A DNA stretch of 64,000 bases from JBMYRH01 sp049602155 (GTDB lineage: Bacteria > Myxococcota_A > UBA9042 > PHBI01 > JBMYRH01). The stretch lies in the NCBI GenBank assembly GCA_049602155.1, contig JBMYRH010000026.1, positions 1 to 64,000 on the forward strand, read 5' to 3'. The notes beneath the pieces were generated by a model. It made no database searches, had not been told where the DNA came from, and was given only the letters and a program-made list of their open reading frames with translations. The first letter of the stretch is position 1; every line of letters starts with the position of its first letter. Shown here piece after piece: positions 44,201 through 52,161 of this stretch. A program made the translations under genes and the position numbers.

Positions 44201-47039
44201 AGAGAGCGAACTGGAGACAGTTCTCTAATCCACCCTCGACGTCGAACCATCCTGAATCGTTGGGTTCGCCCGACTGCCAGTCCGCGTCATCGGCTTGCCA
44301 AGGCTCGCCAGTGATCCAAGCCCACCCGTCCTCAAAGGTCTGCGCATCCGCGTCTTGGGAGGCACCAAGCCAAGGACCGAACATCCAGTCAGGGGAGCTT
44401 TCTGTAAGGAGATTGCTGAAAGCGTCTGAGACAAAGGTTTGCTCGCCTGTGTCGGCGAGGGTCGCGAGGGAGCCCCCTGACCCCTTGGCGTTGATGTCTG
44501 CCTGCGCCCATGTCCAGCCCACGCCACCGTGGGTCACCAACGCATAGGCGTGGCCATTGCCGCCATCTGCGTAGGACCAGACCCAACAGTTCTCTAAGCC
44601 ATCGCAGCTCGCGTCGAAGTCAGCGCAGCTCGCCTCGCTTTGATAGGTGCAAGTTGCACCCTCAACGCAGCTCCCGGCTTCGTTGCCAGGGCAGCCTGCT
44701 TCCTTCACGCAATCGCATGGCTCTGGCACGCACGTCCCCATCTCGCCGCAGCTCTCCCAGCTCGGGCATGTATTGCAGTCCAAGAACCCGTCACACCCAT
44801 CTCCAACCTGGCCACACACACCCTCAGGGCAATCCGTGAGGGGCTGGCAGTCGGACACGCAATAACCCGCCACACAGTCGGAGTTAAATTCGCATTGGCC
44901 ACAGTCGCCGCCGCACCCATCGTCGCCACAGGTGGCGTTGGTGCAATCGGGCGTACACGCCTGTACGCACATCCCATCTGGTGTGCAGGCGTCGCCCTCT
45001 CCGCATTGGCCACAGACGCCGCCGCAGCCGTTGTCGCCGCACTCTTTATCTGTGCAATCACAGCCACAGGCCCCGAGCTGCCAGACCTCAGGATCTTCAG
45101 CCGTCCAGCTCTGAAAGCATCGGCTGTTGCAGGTGAGGTCCCCCATCGACTCGTTGAGGTCCACGCAGGGGTCTCCCCCTTCGCCAAGGATCCCCATGCC
45201 GCACAACGTGTCACTGCTCGCGCACAGGCGGCGACAGAGGCCGCCTCGGCAAACGCCACCAGAGGCGCACTCCGAGTCCGTTAAGCATGGGAAGCCAAAT
45301 TCGACCTCACCTTCAGGCACGCAGCCGGTCCCGAACTTAGTCAGGCCGCAGATGTGGCCTTCTTGGCCGTCGCAGCTTGTGGCTTCGGGATCGACTTGGA
45401 GCGGGTTGCACCAGCCGGGGATCTCAGCGCTGACGCACAGCCCGACGTTGGTTATCCCGTTCGCCTCGAAGGGGAGCGTAAACTCGTCTGCGCTGCAGTT
45501 GCCGCACATGCTTTTTTCGAGACCGTCGGGCTCGCACAGGTAGGTCGAGCAGATGCCCATCAGGCACTGCGCTTCGTCCTTACAGGGGCCAGGGCCGTCC
45601 GAGCTTGTGGGGGCCGTGCATGCTTGACCGTTCGCTGAGCTGTCCGTCGCCGACTCCTCCATACAGAAGGTAGAAGTCGTCGTATCGTTGACGTAGCAGC
45701 GCATGCCCGGAGGGCAGGCGTTAAGGGCCCAAAGGCTGCATCCCTCGAGCGAGCTTGGGACACAGACGCCGTCATCACTGCACTCCTCACCTTGGCTGCA
45801 TTCGCCGCAGTCACCACCACAACCATCGGAGCCGCACGATCCGCAGTGGGGCACACATTGGAAGACGAGGTCGCTCTCGTTACGGGGGAGCAGGTGATAC
45901 GCGCCACCGACTTGGTAGAGGATGCCGCTGAGCTCCGTCAGCGAGAGCTGACTGACCTCCTGACCGTCGGGGAGCGGGAGTGTCTTTTCACCGTCGGGCG
46001 TCGGCGGTATGAGCATCGCGCTTACGAAGATCGTCGACGGGCAGTCCGCGCCATCACAGAGACTGATCTGAATCTTCTCGGTGTCCCCGTCTTTGGTGAG
46101 CTCAAACACTTCCGCGATAGGCTCACCTGGGTTTTTGAGGTTGATGAGCATCCCCTCGTAGGCCTCGAAGTTACCGATCAGCTCATCGGTGTTTACGTCT
46201 TTCCCGGTATACTCAGGGGGCGCCCCTTGGCTTTGAGCGGCTTGAATCTGGGCTGCTGAGAGGATCACCTCTGTGTTGCACATGTGCTCATTGTGCATGC
46301 CGTCAAAGAGCATCTCTTCACCGACGGTCCAGTCCAGTACGTCTGGGTTTTTGGCAAAGACCGCGATGCCTGAGTACTGCTCTCCCGTCCCTTCATCGAC
46401 AAAGGTCAGGGTCCCCCCATCACCCGTCGGGAGGGGCGTGATGAGCACGATCCCCCTGAACCCATACATTTCCTGGAGGTTCTGGTCGGTGTCGGGTGTG
46501 TTGCAGTCGGTGCTATCGGAGCTTCCCTGCACGTGCTGAATGGCGCTCTCGACGCACTCCTTTTCTGCCGTGCAACCAGCCTCACAGGCGTCACAGCCTT
46601 TTTCGCAGTTGGTCTGATCGGCGCTACAGACTTCGCCTTCGTTACAGCTGCCGCAGGTCTGACCGCAGCCGTCATCCCCGCAGATCTTACCCTCACACTC
46701 AGGCACACACGGTGTATCCGCATCGGGCTCTGTGACGTCTTCCGCGACGTCCGCGCCGGGCTCTGTGACGTCTTCCGTGACGTCCTCAACGGGGTCAGTG
46801 ACGTCCTCAACGGGGTCAGTGACGTCCTCAACGGGGTCAGTGACGTCCTCTGGCGTGACGATGTCGGTCTCAGTGACGCCACCATCGCTCTCACCAGGGG
46901 GGACCGTCGAGGTGGAGTCGGGTGGAGCGTCGGCGAAGGGCTCGAGCCACTCTGGGATCTCTTTCGAGAAGCAGCCGCCTGCGAGCATGGCGAAGGCAGC
47001 CAGGGCGAGGGTCAACCGTGTGGGGTTCAAACGAGGCAT
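38208..47039 (-). CDS. Giant (2943 aa) Cys-rich surface lipoprotein with C-type-lectin, L-domain-like and DUF1566 modules
   Basis: The start MPRLNPTRL lies one base after the stop of the PEGA-protein gene. The lipobox is LAGGC. In order (approximate residues): DVTDPVE repeat linker (40-115); OB-fold-like domain (160-395); Cys modules of CGDDGCGG type and linkers; three C-type-lectin-like domains, each with WSYADGGNGHAY-type openings, GPWLGA and W-x-TGEPW (800-975, 1120-1290, 1440-1620); a jelly-roll-like domain (1710-1855); receptor L-domain/leucine-repeat-like region (1965-2160); a MYXO-type Cys repeat CGNGVVEAEESCDDGNN (about 2476); and two DUF1566 domains with WRVPT and YWSST motifs (2510-2715, 2750-2943). 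The modules imply adhesion, glycan or protein binding at the cell surface (inference). Confidence 0.92.
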   Translation of the reverse strand: MPRLNPTRLTLALAAFAMLAGGCFSKEIPEWLEPFADAPPDSTSTVPPGESDGGVTETDIVTPEDVTDPVEDVTDPVEDVTDPVEDVTEDVTEPGADVAEDVTEPDADTPCVPECEGKICGDDGCGQTCGSCNEGEVCSADQTNCEKGCDACEAGCTAEKECVESAIQHVQGSSDSTDCNTPDTDQNLQEMYGFRGIVLITPLPTGDGGTLTFVDEGTGEQYSGIAVFAKNPDVLDWTVGEEMLFDGMHNEHMCNTEVILSAAQIQAAQSQGAPPEYTGKDVNTDELIGNFEAYEGMLINLKNPGEPIAEVFELTKDGDTEKIQISLCDGADCPSTIFVSAMLIPPTPDGEKTLPLPDGQEVSQLSLTELSGILYQVGGAYHLLPRNESDLVFQCVPHCGSCGSDGCGGDCGECSQGEECSDDGVCVPSSLEGCSLWALNACPPGMRCYVNDTTTSTFCMEESATDSSANGQACTAPTSSDGPGPCKDEAQCLMGICSTYLCEPDGLEKSMCGNCSADEFTLPFEANGITNVGLCVSAEIPGWCNPLQVDPEATSCDGQEGHICGLTKFGTGCVPEGEVEFGFPCLTDSECASGGVCRGGLCRRLCASSDTLCGMGILGEGGDPCVDLNESMGDLTCNSRCFQSWTAEDPEVWQLGACGCDCTDKECGDNGCGGVCGQCGEGDACTPDGMCVQACTPDCTNATCGDDGCGGDCGQCEFNSDCVAGYCVSDCQPLTDCPEGVCGQVGDGCDGFLDCNTCPSWESCGEMGTCVPEPCDCVKEAGCPGNEAGSCVEGATCTYQSEASCADFDASCDGLENCWVWSYADGGNGHAYALVTHGGVGWTWAQADINAKGSGGSLATLADTGEQTFVSDAFSNLLTESSPDWMFGPWLGASQDADAQTFEDGWAWITGEPWQADDADWQSGEPNDSGWFDVEGGLENCLQFALFSASEWNDSDCDAVAKRYLLERPSALEGCAQADVGLVCAESDEENAAALGQACEQVPGAPAACKAPGQCIDGSCKAVCKTFGSPSCNNCADGFELIDAEVFLGVCTQGQGCAPDCEGKTCGDDGCGDTCGSCDNWETCDDGGACVPTPCDCLDGDSCAVTFPDDCSAGTTCTYQGGPSCTQVDSGCHGMEFCHVWSLADGGNGHAYILVNQGGSGWTWSDADEDAKGRGGLLATMTSGEERGFVAEAFQDLLAEDPNYEFIGPWLGAAQDAGATALADGWSWLTGEPWDSEDAAWQALNNEPNDDDQVENGQENCLQFSGGSAYSWNDAGCNNLSQGYLLELPNENGSCTSSTEALVCAEYDDGAAAALGEPCAQEPGGPAACQQPGQCIQGTCETVCKMNGEGADCGDCSNGHTVISQELNLGICNTTCTPDCQGKTCGDDGCNGSCGTCSGSETCITGMCEPSECSCVLPGTCNMSEQLEECGMGATCTYQTQSGCGQHDASCGEQSDCFVWSYADGGNGHAYRFVSGEGANCGGGKGYLWAGAQAAAVDLGGYLATLTSAEERDFVASKFASYTGEGNPEVSWFFTGPWLGGEQTSGTNPDAEGTEAEGWHWITGEAWDLGSTYWANGEPDDQYSGEDCLAFAGESASEWDDYGCLTCLDTGFLLEIPATLDGCTEVEEGTICAPYDYEAAAPMGEPCSQEPGGDAACQKPGQCVDGICRALCTTGDNASSADCANCSDGYTAISAALDLGFCNAPPACVPDCDGSLAADDLALTSESPGCDEPPGADMMYVVKTHENNLFKLGNFVSPEDCKLQFDYEDLSTGEGGNLVVDASAGHAGVVLETGQSTSSSNSWGPWLIGTDIVVRCCGGTDTTEAGQPGVDVNNATLTIFEASQHDYDTFSLQAACGDDGCGGSCGECDGGANCVTSQCLCTTETDTTTGCHQDQVWLFDSCGTPYYITNSCGFGCENGACLDCVPECDGKACGDDGCGGNCGTCSGSENCDDGACVASCEGEQVITDQAGVDALATCSSYLGTLTFSGPNINDLSVLASMTSITDLVIIGTMVKTIGLYALQSLETLEVAHNDALETVSVTLLEEITQLVVNDSQSLTSLDFPNLVHVGEHMRLTDLAPLDTLDGFGELSNIGMDLTIRGLDSLTNLEGLTALSGVVGSFKVTECLNIENLVPVLLTSAPTAVILQNNPRMCDFTALTWVEDKLLCIDPGCTYTYFGLYNPCDGAECGEGCGDYGPCMDDGGMTALNCAGANEICQANQCVYCEPNCSAKSCGDDGCGGLCNDGTCTSGSACFDGICNALCNPGNQGCTANTCPGQMVQSGSAYACECDVQGGNCAPNTCGQAQDYITAAPFNASYALSHDASPTASNVYTHDYDPEAAGAVCEDAWSYHEGGTNGFPMGTWPEAVWSFSPADAGFYRFVFSVQDQADTPDFTPAMWMINETQSWNGCHTLSSNVTGAECARVGAVNGAHSRLIHDQHVTHTTTFAVTFPHGTGGTLNVAITYCGDSQSDCPVACGNGVVEAEESCDDGNNMSGDACSADCQVERFVDNGDGTVTDNGPPWLGGTGPAKMWAQCSQSDGLDFKNGYNPALPGCANPTTYAYCSAVSPDSPDSQDACEAYTATAPPDSASISSEVFDACARMNEGDGFAGHTNWRVPTELELARLVFCSGVKVNDEDHPKGEGPCSIQGLQESPTATPTIDGDLFPSTASGRYWSSTAGDGEPSTTASAIGFGGGTYHQDLKTSNARVRCIRDTVTCTPACTDKECGDDGCGGSCGTCGAGVVCTPKQECMDPYIDEENDDGIVIATATELMWMSCVMPAFSSYGSDTAAQSAIAATTEPITSCPAAGTNFRYCQYNTNACNGGPENYDNGAFNTSELSYGYTNQDIHETCGLLNAAAYGGVSSGWRVPTIDELQSLVPLDEQFFQEATIPQGGNGNASGPVYWSSTSQTMLTAKALDVNDGSVTEVTKQKYRLLRCVRSLAD
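46777..46839 (-). repeat. Three perfect 21-base tandem repeats in giant lipoprotein linker
   Basis: Three consecutive copies of a 21-base unit (core GTGACGTCCTCAACGGGG on the plus strand) encode seven-residue DPVEDVT units just after the lipobox. A partial fourth and related degenerate copies flank it. Because the unit is a multiple of three, copy-number change would only alter linker length. Confidence 0.95.
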
Positions 47040-47040
47040 C

Positions 47041-48189
47041 TTAGAACCTCCAAGTGGCGTGGCCACTGATGCCGTCGGTGGACGGCGCGATGAGTAGTTC
47101 GGGCATCAGGCGCGCGGCCTGGTTCTCGGCGTCTTCGGCTGTGTCGGGCTCCGCGAGGAGCATCCAGACGATGCCGCCAGCGGCGGCCGCGAGCGCGACG
47201 CCGTAGAGCACGCCTCCGAGTAAGTCATAGGTCGCGATCGTGTCGTTCATGCTCTTCCATTCCGCGGCCTTGGCACCGCTTGCAGCGGTTTGGTTTTGCG
47301 GGTTGTTCTCCCACTCCTCGAGCGTAGCGACCTCCATGGACGCGAGGACGGTCATGGCCACCCCAGCGACGGCGGCAGCCGAGGCTGTCCCGATGACGAC
47401 CCAGGGGCCGACAGGGCTCCCTCCCGAGGCGTCAGAGGCGCTCTCTTGGAGCCCGGCATCCGCAGCGGCGACCGCCGGTGCGACCTTAGCTGGCGCTTTT
47501 GCGACTGTCGGAGTGGGCGTTGGCTTGGGGGCAGCAGCCTTCGCTGTGGGCGCTGCGAGGGCGACCAGGTCGAGGCGAACGGGCTGGCTGTCTCCTGCGC
47601 GGACGGTCACCATCTTCTCGACAGGTGCGTAGCCTTTGAGGCTGACCTGGATGCTGTGTTTACCGGGCTCGATGATGAGCCCGAAGGGCGTCACGGCGTC
47701 TCGGTCGGCGCCCGCGCGGGTCCCATCCACGATGATCTCAGCCCCGGGGGGCTGGGTCGTGACCGAGACGAACCCGTGGGTCTTCTCGATCTCCTGCTCT
47801 AGGGCGACGAGCTGCTCACCGGTGATGGCGCGGCGGCGCTTCCACTTCTGCGTCATCGTGGCCTGATGCTCGTCGGTCTGCACCAAGAAGCGGCGGTAGT
47901 ACTCGATGGCGTGCTCGGGCTCACCCTTGGTTTGATAGGCGAGGGCGACGGCCAGCAGCAGGCGCCACGTCCAGCCTTCGTCCCCTTTGGCTTGCTTCAA
48001 GGCGGCCTTGAAGCGACCTAGCGCGACGGCGGGGGCCTCCGCGAGCTCGGCTTTACCTTGCTCGTAGAGGGTCTCCACCTCGGGGGGGGCGGCGAGGGCC
48101 GTCGGGGTCGCCAGGCACAGCGCGAGCGACAGGGCGACGGCCCTGGCATAGCGCGGTGTGGAAGACGCGGATGTGTGATGGACACGCAT
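47041..48189 (-). CDS. TPR/PEGA-domain exported membrane protein
   Basis: This is a 382-residue protein. The ATG at 48189 has AGGTGA upstream; a GTG nine bases earlier is an alternative. It has a Sec signal peptide (AVALSLALCLATPTALA), then TPR-like helices (YEQGKAELAEAPAVALGRFKAAL, EHAIEYYRRFL), then a PEGA domain (VSVTTQPPGAEIIVDGTRAG...GKHSIQVSLKGY, about residues 145-205). An Ala/Pro/Lys linker follows, then two hydrophobic segments (GPWVVIGTASAAAVAGVAMTVL and GGVLYGVALAAAAGGIVWML). Such proteins are common in myxobacteria and are thought to bind cell-wall or surface partners. Its gene leads the giant lipoprotein gene by one base, so they are surely cotranscribed. Confidence 0.88.
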   Translation of the reverse strand: MRVHHTSASSTPRYARAVALSLALCLATPTALAAPPEVETLYEQGKAELAEAPAVALGRFKAALKQAKGDEGWTWRLLLAVALAYQTKGEPEHAIEYYRRFLVQTDEHQATMTQKWKRRRAITGEQLVALEQEIEKTHGFVSVTTQPPGAEIIVDGTRAGADRDAVTPFGLIIEPGKHSIQVSLKGYAPVEKMVTVRAGDSQPVRLDLVALAAPTAKAAAPKPTPTPTVAKAPAKVAPAVAAADAGLQESASDASGGSPVGPWVVIGTASAAAVAGVAMTVLASMEVATLEEWENNPQNQTAASGAKAAEWKSMNDTIATYDLLGGVLYGVALAAAAGGIVWMLLAEPDTAEDAENQAARLMPELLIAPSTDGISGHATWRF

Positions 48190-48349
48190 GGGTGTCACCT
48201 ACCTTTGAGGTCTAAATGCGGATGCGCCGCATCATAACTCTCTGACGCGCGCGCGGACAACGGCAACTCGCGAGATGAAACCGAGCACGGCTTACGTGTG
48301 ACGACGGGGAGGTGCGGTGACACCATGGTCATACGGATCGCGTCGGTCT

Positions 48350-48368
48350 GGGGGGGGGGGCAAAAAAA
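48350..48368. repeat. G11-C-A7 homopolymer tract
   Basis: Eleven consecutive G (48350-48360), one C and seven A. Such tracts slip during replication and, when near promoters, can vary expression. It is about 160 bases upstream of the PEGA-protein start and 420 bases upstream of the lipoprotein at 48772. Assembly error in length is also possible. Confidence 0.9.
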
Positions 48369-48587
48369 GATGCGCTCCCGCGTTTGAGGGGGCGATCGCA
48401 AGGACGCGACGTGGTCGGTGCTTGCTCAAGGCGGATCACAGCGTTGTAGACGCGCTTGAGCCACTCAAACGAAGCGCGGTGGGGCCGTGAGGGCGACGTT
48501 GTTCGGGGCGAGGAGGAGAGGGCGTCGCACGACGGCATGGAGCGCTTTTTGTCCCGTGAGCACTTGGGGGCGGGGCGTCGAGGGCTG

Positions 48588-48615
48588 TTGACGGGCTGAA
48601 CCAAGCTGCTAATCT
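48588..48615 (+). promoter_or_regulatory. Candidate sigma70 promoter for lipoprotein pair
   Basis: TTGACG (48588-48593) and TAATCT (48610-48615) are separated by 16 bases, close to the housekeeping consensus. It points toward the genes at 48772 and 49364. The long leader of about 150 bases is unexplained. Confidence 0.4.
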
Positions 48616-48771
48616 GCGCTTCGCCATAGGCATATTGAGGGCCTCGCTCGCATGAGATGGGTCACCTCAGCGACCAAAATGGTCCTGGATTGAATATGTG
48701 GACTGGCTGACGAGTTTAAACCGCGGAGCGCCCACGGAATGGGCGTCTCGCTTCCCCAGAGAGGACACCTC

Positions 48772-49332
48772 ATGAAACAGATATTTTACTTCGCTTGTGC
48801 TGCCCTGATGGGGCTCTCGATGCTCGCTTGTGGCGGTGGAAACGCGGTCGTTAAGGCAGACACGGATGACAGTGGTGGCTTTGATGTGCCCCAGTGGGTC
48901 ATGACGCAGCCCCCGCTCTGTGGCGTGGGCAACGCCAAGTTCCGCGGAAACATCGGCGCAGCCAAGTCGTCGGCTGAGGACGGCGGTCGCGTGGACCTGT
49001 CCCGTCAGCTCGAGACCAAGGTCAAGAGCATGATCCAGAAGTACATTGCAGAGGGCGGCACCGCTGACGGCGATTTCTCTGAGGAGAAGACGACTCAGGT
49101 CAGCACGACGCTCTCGAAGCAGACCCTGAATGGCTCTGCACCAAAGCAGTTCTACGTCAGCAAGAAGGACGCTCAGGCGTACTCGTTGGTCTGCCTCAAC
49201 CCCGGCGTCCTCACTGACGCCATCAACGGGATGAAGGAGCTCGGAGATGCGCAGCGTGCTGCGCTCGCCAAGCGTGCCGCGGCGGCACAGGCTGAGATGG
49301 AGAACCAGATGAAGGACTACGACAGCATGTAG
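48772..49332 (+). CDS. Lipoprotein, possibly LPP20-related
   Basis: This is a 186-residue protein. The start MKQIFYFACAALMGLSMLAC gives a lipoprotein signal with GAGAGG upstream. The mature part contains PLCGVGNAKFRGNIGAAKSSAEDGGRVDLSRQLETKVKSM, matching the general pattern of LPP20/LpoB-associated lipoproteins (short beta strand with G-x-G, then an Ala-rich helix and R-x-D-L-x-R-Q-L). That resemblance is tentative. The C-terminus is a charged Ala-rich coiled helix (AKRAAAAQAEMENQMKDY). The next lipoprotein gene follows after 31 bases, probably in one operon. Confidence 0.8.
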   Translation: MKQIFYFACAALMGLSMLACGGGNAVVKADTDDSGGFDVPQWVMTQPPLCGVGNAKFRGNIGAAKSSAEDGGRVDLSRQLETKVKSMIQKYIAEGGTADGDFSEEKTTQVSTTLSKQTLNGSAPKQFYVSKKDAQAYSLVCLNPGVLTDAINGMKELGDAQRAALAKRAAAAQAEMENQMKDYDSM

Positions 49333-49363
49333 CCCCGATGGGGTGCTGTTAGACGGAGGACCT

Positions 49364-50218
49364 ATGGGTGTCCATGTCGTCACATCGAGGGCCGCTGCGT
49401 GCATCGCAGTGGCCTTTTTCTTGGCCCTCAGTGGCTGCGCTGGGCCCCGCACGGCCTCTGTCGCATCGGGGGTCGCCCCCGACGCGATCGACCAAGGCGG
49501 CCCCGTACAGGCGCCTGCGCCTGCGTGTCAGCCAAGCGAGGCCGGGGAGCCGGTCCTCTACCGCTACGTGGCGCGCACTTACGGTGGCCAAGCGCGTATC
49601 GATGAATTCTGTATCGCTGAGGACCACGAGGCGAGCTTCGTGCACCAACCGAGTGCGTCGATGGAGGGAGGCTGCCCCGGCGCGCTTTGCGGACAAGCGA
49701 GCACATGGCGGCGGGGACCGATCGAGCACGCGATGCTTCAAGCCATCGTGAGCTTGGAGCGGAGCACCTCGACCCGCGTGGAGGCGATGCACAGCAGCAA
49801 CAAGAGCCTTCATGAACTCTACGAAGTCGAGCTGGTCAAAGGGACGACGCGCTTTCGTCTGAGCGAGGGCGTGCAGTGCATCGCGAACCTCGAGACCTTT
49901 AAGGAGCACGCCGATCAGGGCGCGCGCGCCGGTGACGAGGTCATCAGCCCCGAGAAGCTGAGCTTCTTTTACGGGACAGAGGCCGCCATCTCGAGCGGCA
50001 CGATATGGGCCGAGCAAAAGGTGCACGCCGGGGGGCATGACCTCATGGTGATCGTCGAGAGCACCTTCGAGGGGCAGTACGAGGCCGAGCTCTTCAAGGA
50101 GAGCATCCTCTGTAAGAGCGCAGTGGGCCCCATTGGCGCGCTTTCATCTCCCATCTACGGCTTCCGAGTCAGCCGGGCGAGCCTTGACGAGTGGCGCGTT
50201 CAGGCCTTTCGGCGTTAG
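49364..50218 (+). CDS. Lipoprotein of unknown function
   Basis: This is a 284-residue protein with GGAGG seven bases before the ATG. The signal peptide ends FFLALSGC. After a short Ala/Pro linker the domain contains seven or so cysteines (ACQPSE, EFCIAED, GGCPGALCG, GVQCIAN, ILCKSA), suggesting disulphides in the periplasm or outside. I recognise no family. It is downstream of the LPP20-like gene in the same direction and convergent with the YfaP-like gene. Confidence 0.78.
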   Translation: MGVHVVTSRAAACIAVAFFLALSGCAGPRTASVASGVAPDAIDQGGPVQAPAPACQPSEAGEPVLYRYVARTYGGQARIDEFCIAEDHEASFVHQPSASMEGGCPGALCGQASTWRRGPIEHAMLQAIVSLERSTSTRVEAMHSSNKSLHELYEVELVKGTTRFRLSEGVQCIANLETFKEHADQGARAGDEVISPEKLSFFYGTEAAISSGTIWAEQKVHAGGHDLMVIVESTFEGQYEAELFKESILCKSAVGPIGALSSPIYGFRVSRASLDEWRVQAFRR

Positions 50219-50233
50219 CAGCTCTGTAGAGGC

Positions 50234-51007
50234 TCAGCGCGGCGCCGTGAGGGTGTTCACCGGGCGCACTTGCCCGTCGACGATGTCAAAGACGTGCCAG
50301 TGATTCCCTTGTCCTTGCGAAGGTACGACGAAGCTCTGAAGGATGCCGTCCGTGGTGTAGACGCGGACGTGAGCGCGGCTCTGCGAGAGGCCACGAGACG
50401 TCGGCTTGTCCCGGTGCGTGTAGTCGTGGACCACGTAGCTGTACCGACCCTCACGAGCCAGCTTGAGGACGGTGATGGTCTCCGGGCCGAGGCCATCTTG
50501 GTCGTCGCGGTCCAGCCACGCCTGCTCTTTGTAGTTGCGCATGTCACGATAGGAGAGGTGGTAGACGCCCTGGCGCTTTAAGTGCGCGTCTAAGTCCCGA
50601 GGCGTCTCACGCCAGTCCAGCACCACGCGAATACGACCAGGGGGGAGTGCCGGGGAGATCGAGTACCGGTTAAAGAAGACCTTACCGATGAGGAAGCGCA
50701 CCTTGGCGTTGACGTGCACGTACTTCGGGTGCTCAAAGCGCGCGACTCGTGTCTCGTCCTCGCTCAGCCCCTCGGGCTCGGAGAAATTGACCGCTCCCTC
50801 GCTGTCCGTGTGCTTCGTCGCCCCTTCAAAGGTGACCTTGGCACCCGAGATTGGGGTGCCTTTGACGGCGTCCAAGAACCTGAGCGTCACCGTGTCGTTG
50901 AGTGAAGCAAACGCATCAGCTGCGTCTTGATCGAGGCGCGTGGATTGTGCGTGCGCTGTGGAGGTGAGGGCGAGCATCACCAAGGCGATCGGCAGCTGTC
51001 TCAGCAT
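50234..51007 (-). CDS. Exported YfaP/DUF2135-like protein
   Basis: This is a 257-residue protein. ATG 51007 is preferred over 51010 because GGAGG then lies 6 bases upstream. It has a Sec signal peptide (MLRQLPIALVMLALTSTAHA). Residues about 35-110 look like a carboxypeptidase-regulatory/PEGA-type beta sandwich (GTPISGAKVTFEGATKHTDSEG). Residues about 125-240 contain VVLDWRETPRDLDAHL, WLDRDDQDGLGPETIT and GRYSYVVHDY, the pattern of DUF2135/YfaP domains in which Asp-rich loops follow each strand. It is likely periplasmic; function unknown. It follows the lipoprotein gene 51040-52077 by 32 bases. Confidence 0.82.
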   Translation of the reverse strand: MLRQLPIALVMLALTSTAHAQSTRLDQDAADAFASLNDTVTLRFLDAVKGTPISGAKVTFEGATKHTDSEGAVNFSEPEGLSEDETRVARFEHPKYVHVNAKVRFLIGKVFFNRYSISPALPPGRIRVVLDWRETPRDLDAHLKRQGVYHLSYRDMRNYKEQAWLDRDDQDGLGPETITVLKLAREGRYSYVVHDYTHRDKPTSRGLSQSRAHVRVYTTDGILQSFVVPSQGQGNHWHVFDIVDGQVRPVNTLTAPR

Positions 51008-51039
51008 CATAATCCTCCGAGAGGCGCAGTCTTTGGGGC

Positions 51040-52077
51040 TCACTTCCAGGGCTCCCATGCGCCCATGCCGTGGACCACCCCGGGCTCTTCGCAGAAGGTG
51101 TCATCAGCGGCGCATGGCCGGCCGCGGTCGGTCCCTTGAAGGGCGCGCTGCAGCGACTGGCTGAGGGCATCTTGCTCGGGGGTCTTCGAGTGCTCGCGGA
51201 ATGCCGAGCCCTTGAACCTATGCGGTTGGTTGTTGTTTGCGTAGCGCCCTGGCTCCCAGGTTCGGATCGTGGTGCCATCGCTTGTCTCGATGAGCCTTAC
51301 GAGGCTCTTGGTCTCTGCGAAGACGGGGTCGTCCCCCCTCAGTGTGCGCCCCCTCAGGCTGATGACCAACACCCACGCAGCGCCGTGCTGATTGCTCAGC
51401 GCGATTGCCCCTGCGTCGTCCGGTAGCTCGTCCGCAGAGCGCATCTCCGCGTAGGAGATGTCAAACCCAGCCGCTTGCGCTGCGTTACGGGCTGAGTCCT
51501 CGATCTCAGGCCGGCATCCGCCCTCGGGCTCAGAGCTGCAGCCGACAACCAGGACTGTCTTACCGCTGGTGGCGCGCAGCAGTCGAAGCCACTCGCTGCC
51601 CGGGATACGCACAAAGGCTTGGACCTGCGGTGGGGTGCCTGGCATCGAGCAGTAGGTGGCTGTCGCGCGCCGCACTTCGACGGCCTCAAGCTTGACCGAC
51701 ATGTCGCGGCGCTCGAGCGAGGTCTCGAGGACAGCCTCATCGCCGTCCCGGGCGACGACCTCGGTGGTCGCGCTCCTGACCGTGGAGGCAGACACCTCGA
51801 CGCCGAGCTCTTTTAAGCCCTCGGTCAGGGCGTGGCTGAAGGCCTGCTGCTGGGTCGCGGGGTCGAATTGGCCAGGGACGGTCCCGGCGAAGAGCCGGCC
51901 ACCACTCGGCGTGTTTGGGGACTTGGTGGGGCAAGCTGGGCCGACCAGCAGGCTCTGTGTGGCGCCGCAGGCGGTCATGCACAGGGCGAGCCCAAGCACG
52001 ATCAGCGTGCGCAGCAGAGTGTGGCGTGGTCGGCGCTCTAGCGCGCCGTGACGGGGGGCGGTGGGATCGTTACGCAT
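51040..52077 (-). CDS. Lipoprotein of unknown function
   Basis: This is a 345-residue protein with an unusually long charged n-region (about 20 residues) before the hydrophobic core LRTLIVLGLALCMTAC (lipobox). The body includes FSHALTEGLKELGVEVSASTV, an amphipathic region as in outer-membrane-assembly lipoproteins, and paired cysteines (GCSSEPEGGC, PCAADDTFCEE). I recognise no family with confidence. First gene of a two-gene minus-strand operon with the YfaP-like gene. The stretch 52078-52161 upstream holds a TATAAA-like element that could be its -10. Confidence 0.75.
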   Translation of the reverse strand: MRNDPTAPRHGALERRPRHTLLRTLIVLGLALCMTACGATQSLLVGPACPTKSPNTPSGGRLFAGTVPGQFDPATQQQAFSHALTEGLKELGVEVSASTVRSATTEVVARDGDEAVLETSLERRDMSVKLEAVEVRRATATYCSMPGTPPQVQAFVRIPGSEWLRLLRATSGKTVLVVGCSSEPEGGCRPEIEDSARNAAQAAGFDISYAEMRSADELPDDAGAIALSNQHGAAWVLVISLRGRTLRGDDPVFAETKSLVRLIETSDGTTIRTWEPGRYANNNQPHRFKGSAFREHSKTPEQDALSQSLQRALQGTDRGRPCAADDTFCEEPGVVHGMGAWEPWK

Positions 52078-52161
52078 GGGCCGAGTCTAGATCGCTTCGC
52101 TCCGCTCTGCACCCCTCCGTTTATACGCGCGCCGAGGTCGCGGTGTGACGGGGGAGCGGCC

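Larger units (their letters stand above)
48190..48771. other. Intergenic region with homopolymer tract and candidate promoter
   Basis: About 580 bases lie between divergent genes. It holds a run of eleven G followed by C and seven A (48350-48368), a candidate sigma70 promoter (48588-48615) and the ribosome site of the gene at 48772. Short minus-strand frames here have no ribosome site, signal peptide or recognisable product. The rest shows no RNA gene or terminator that I can identify. Confidence 0.6.
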
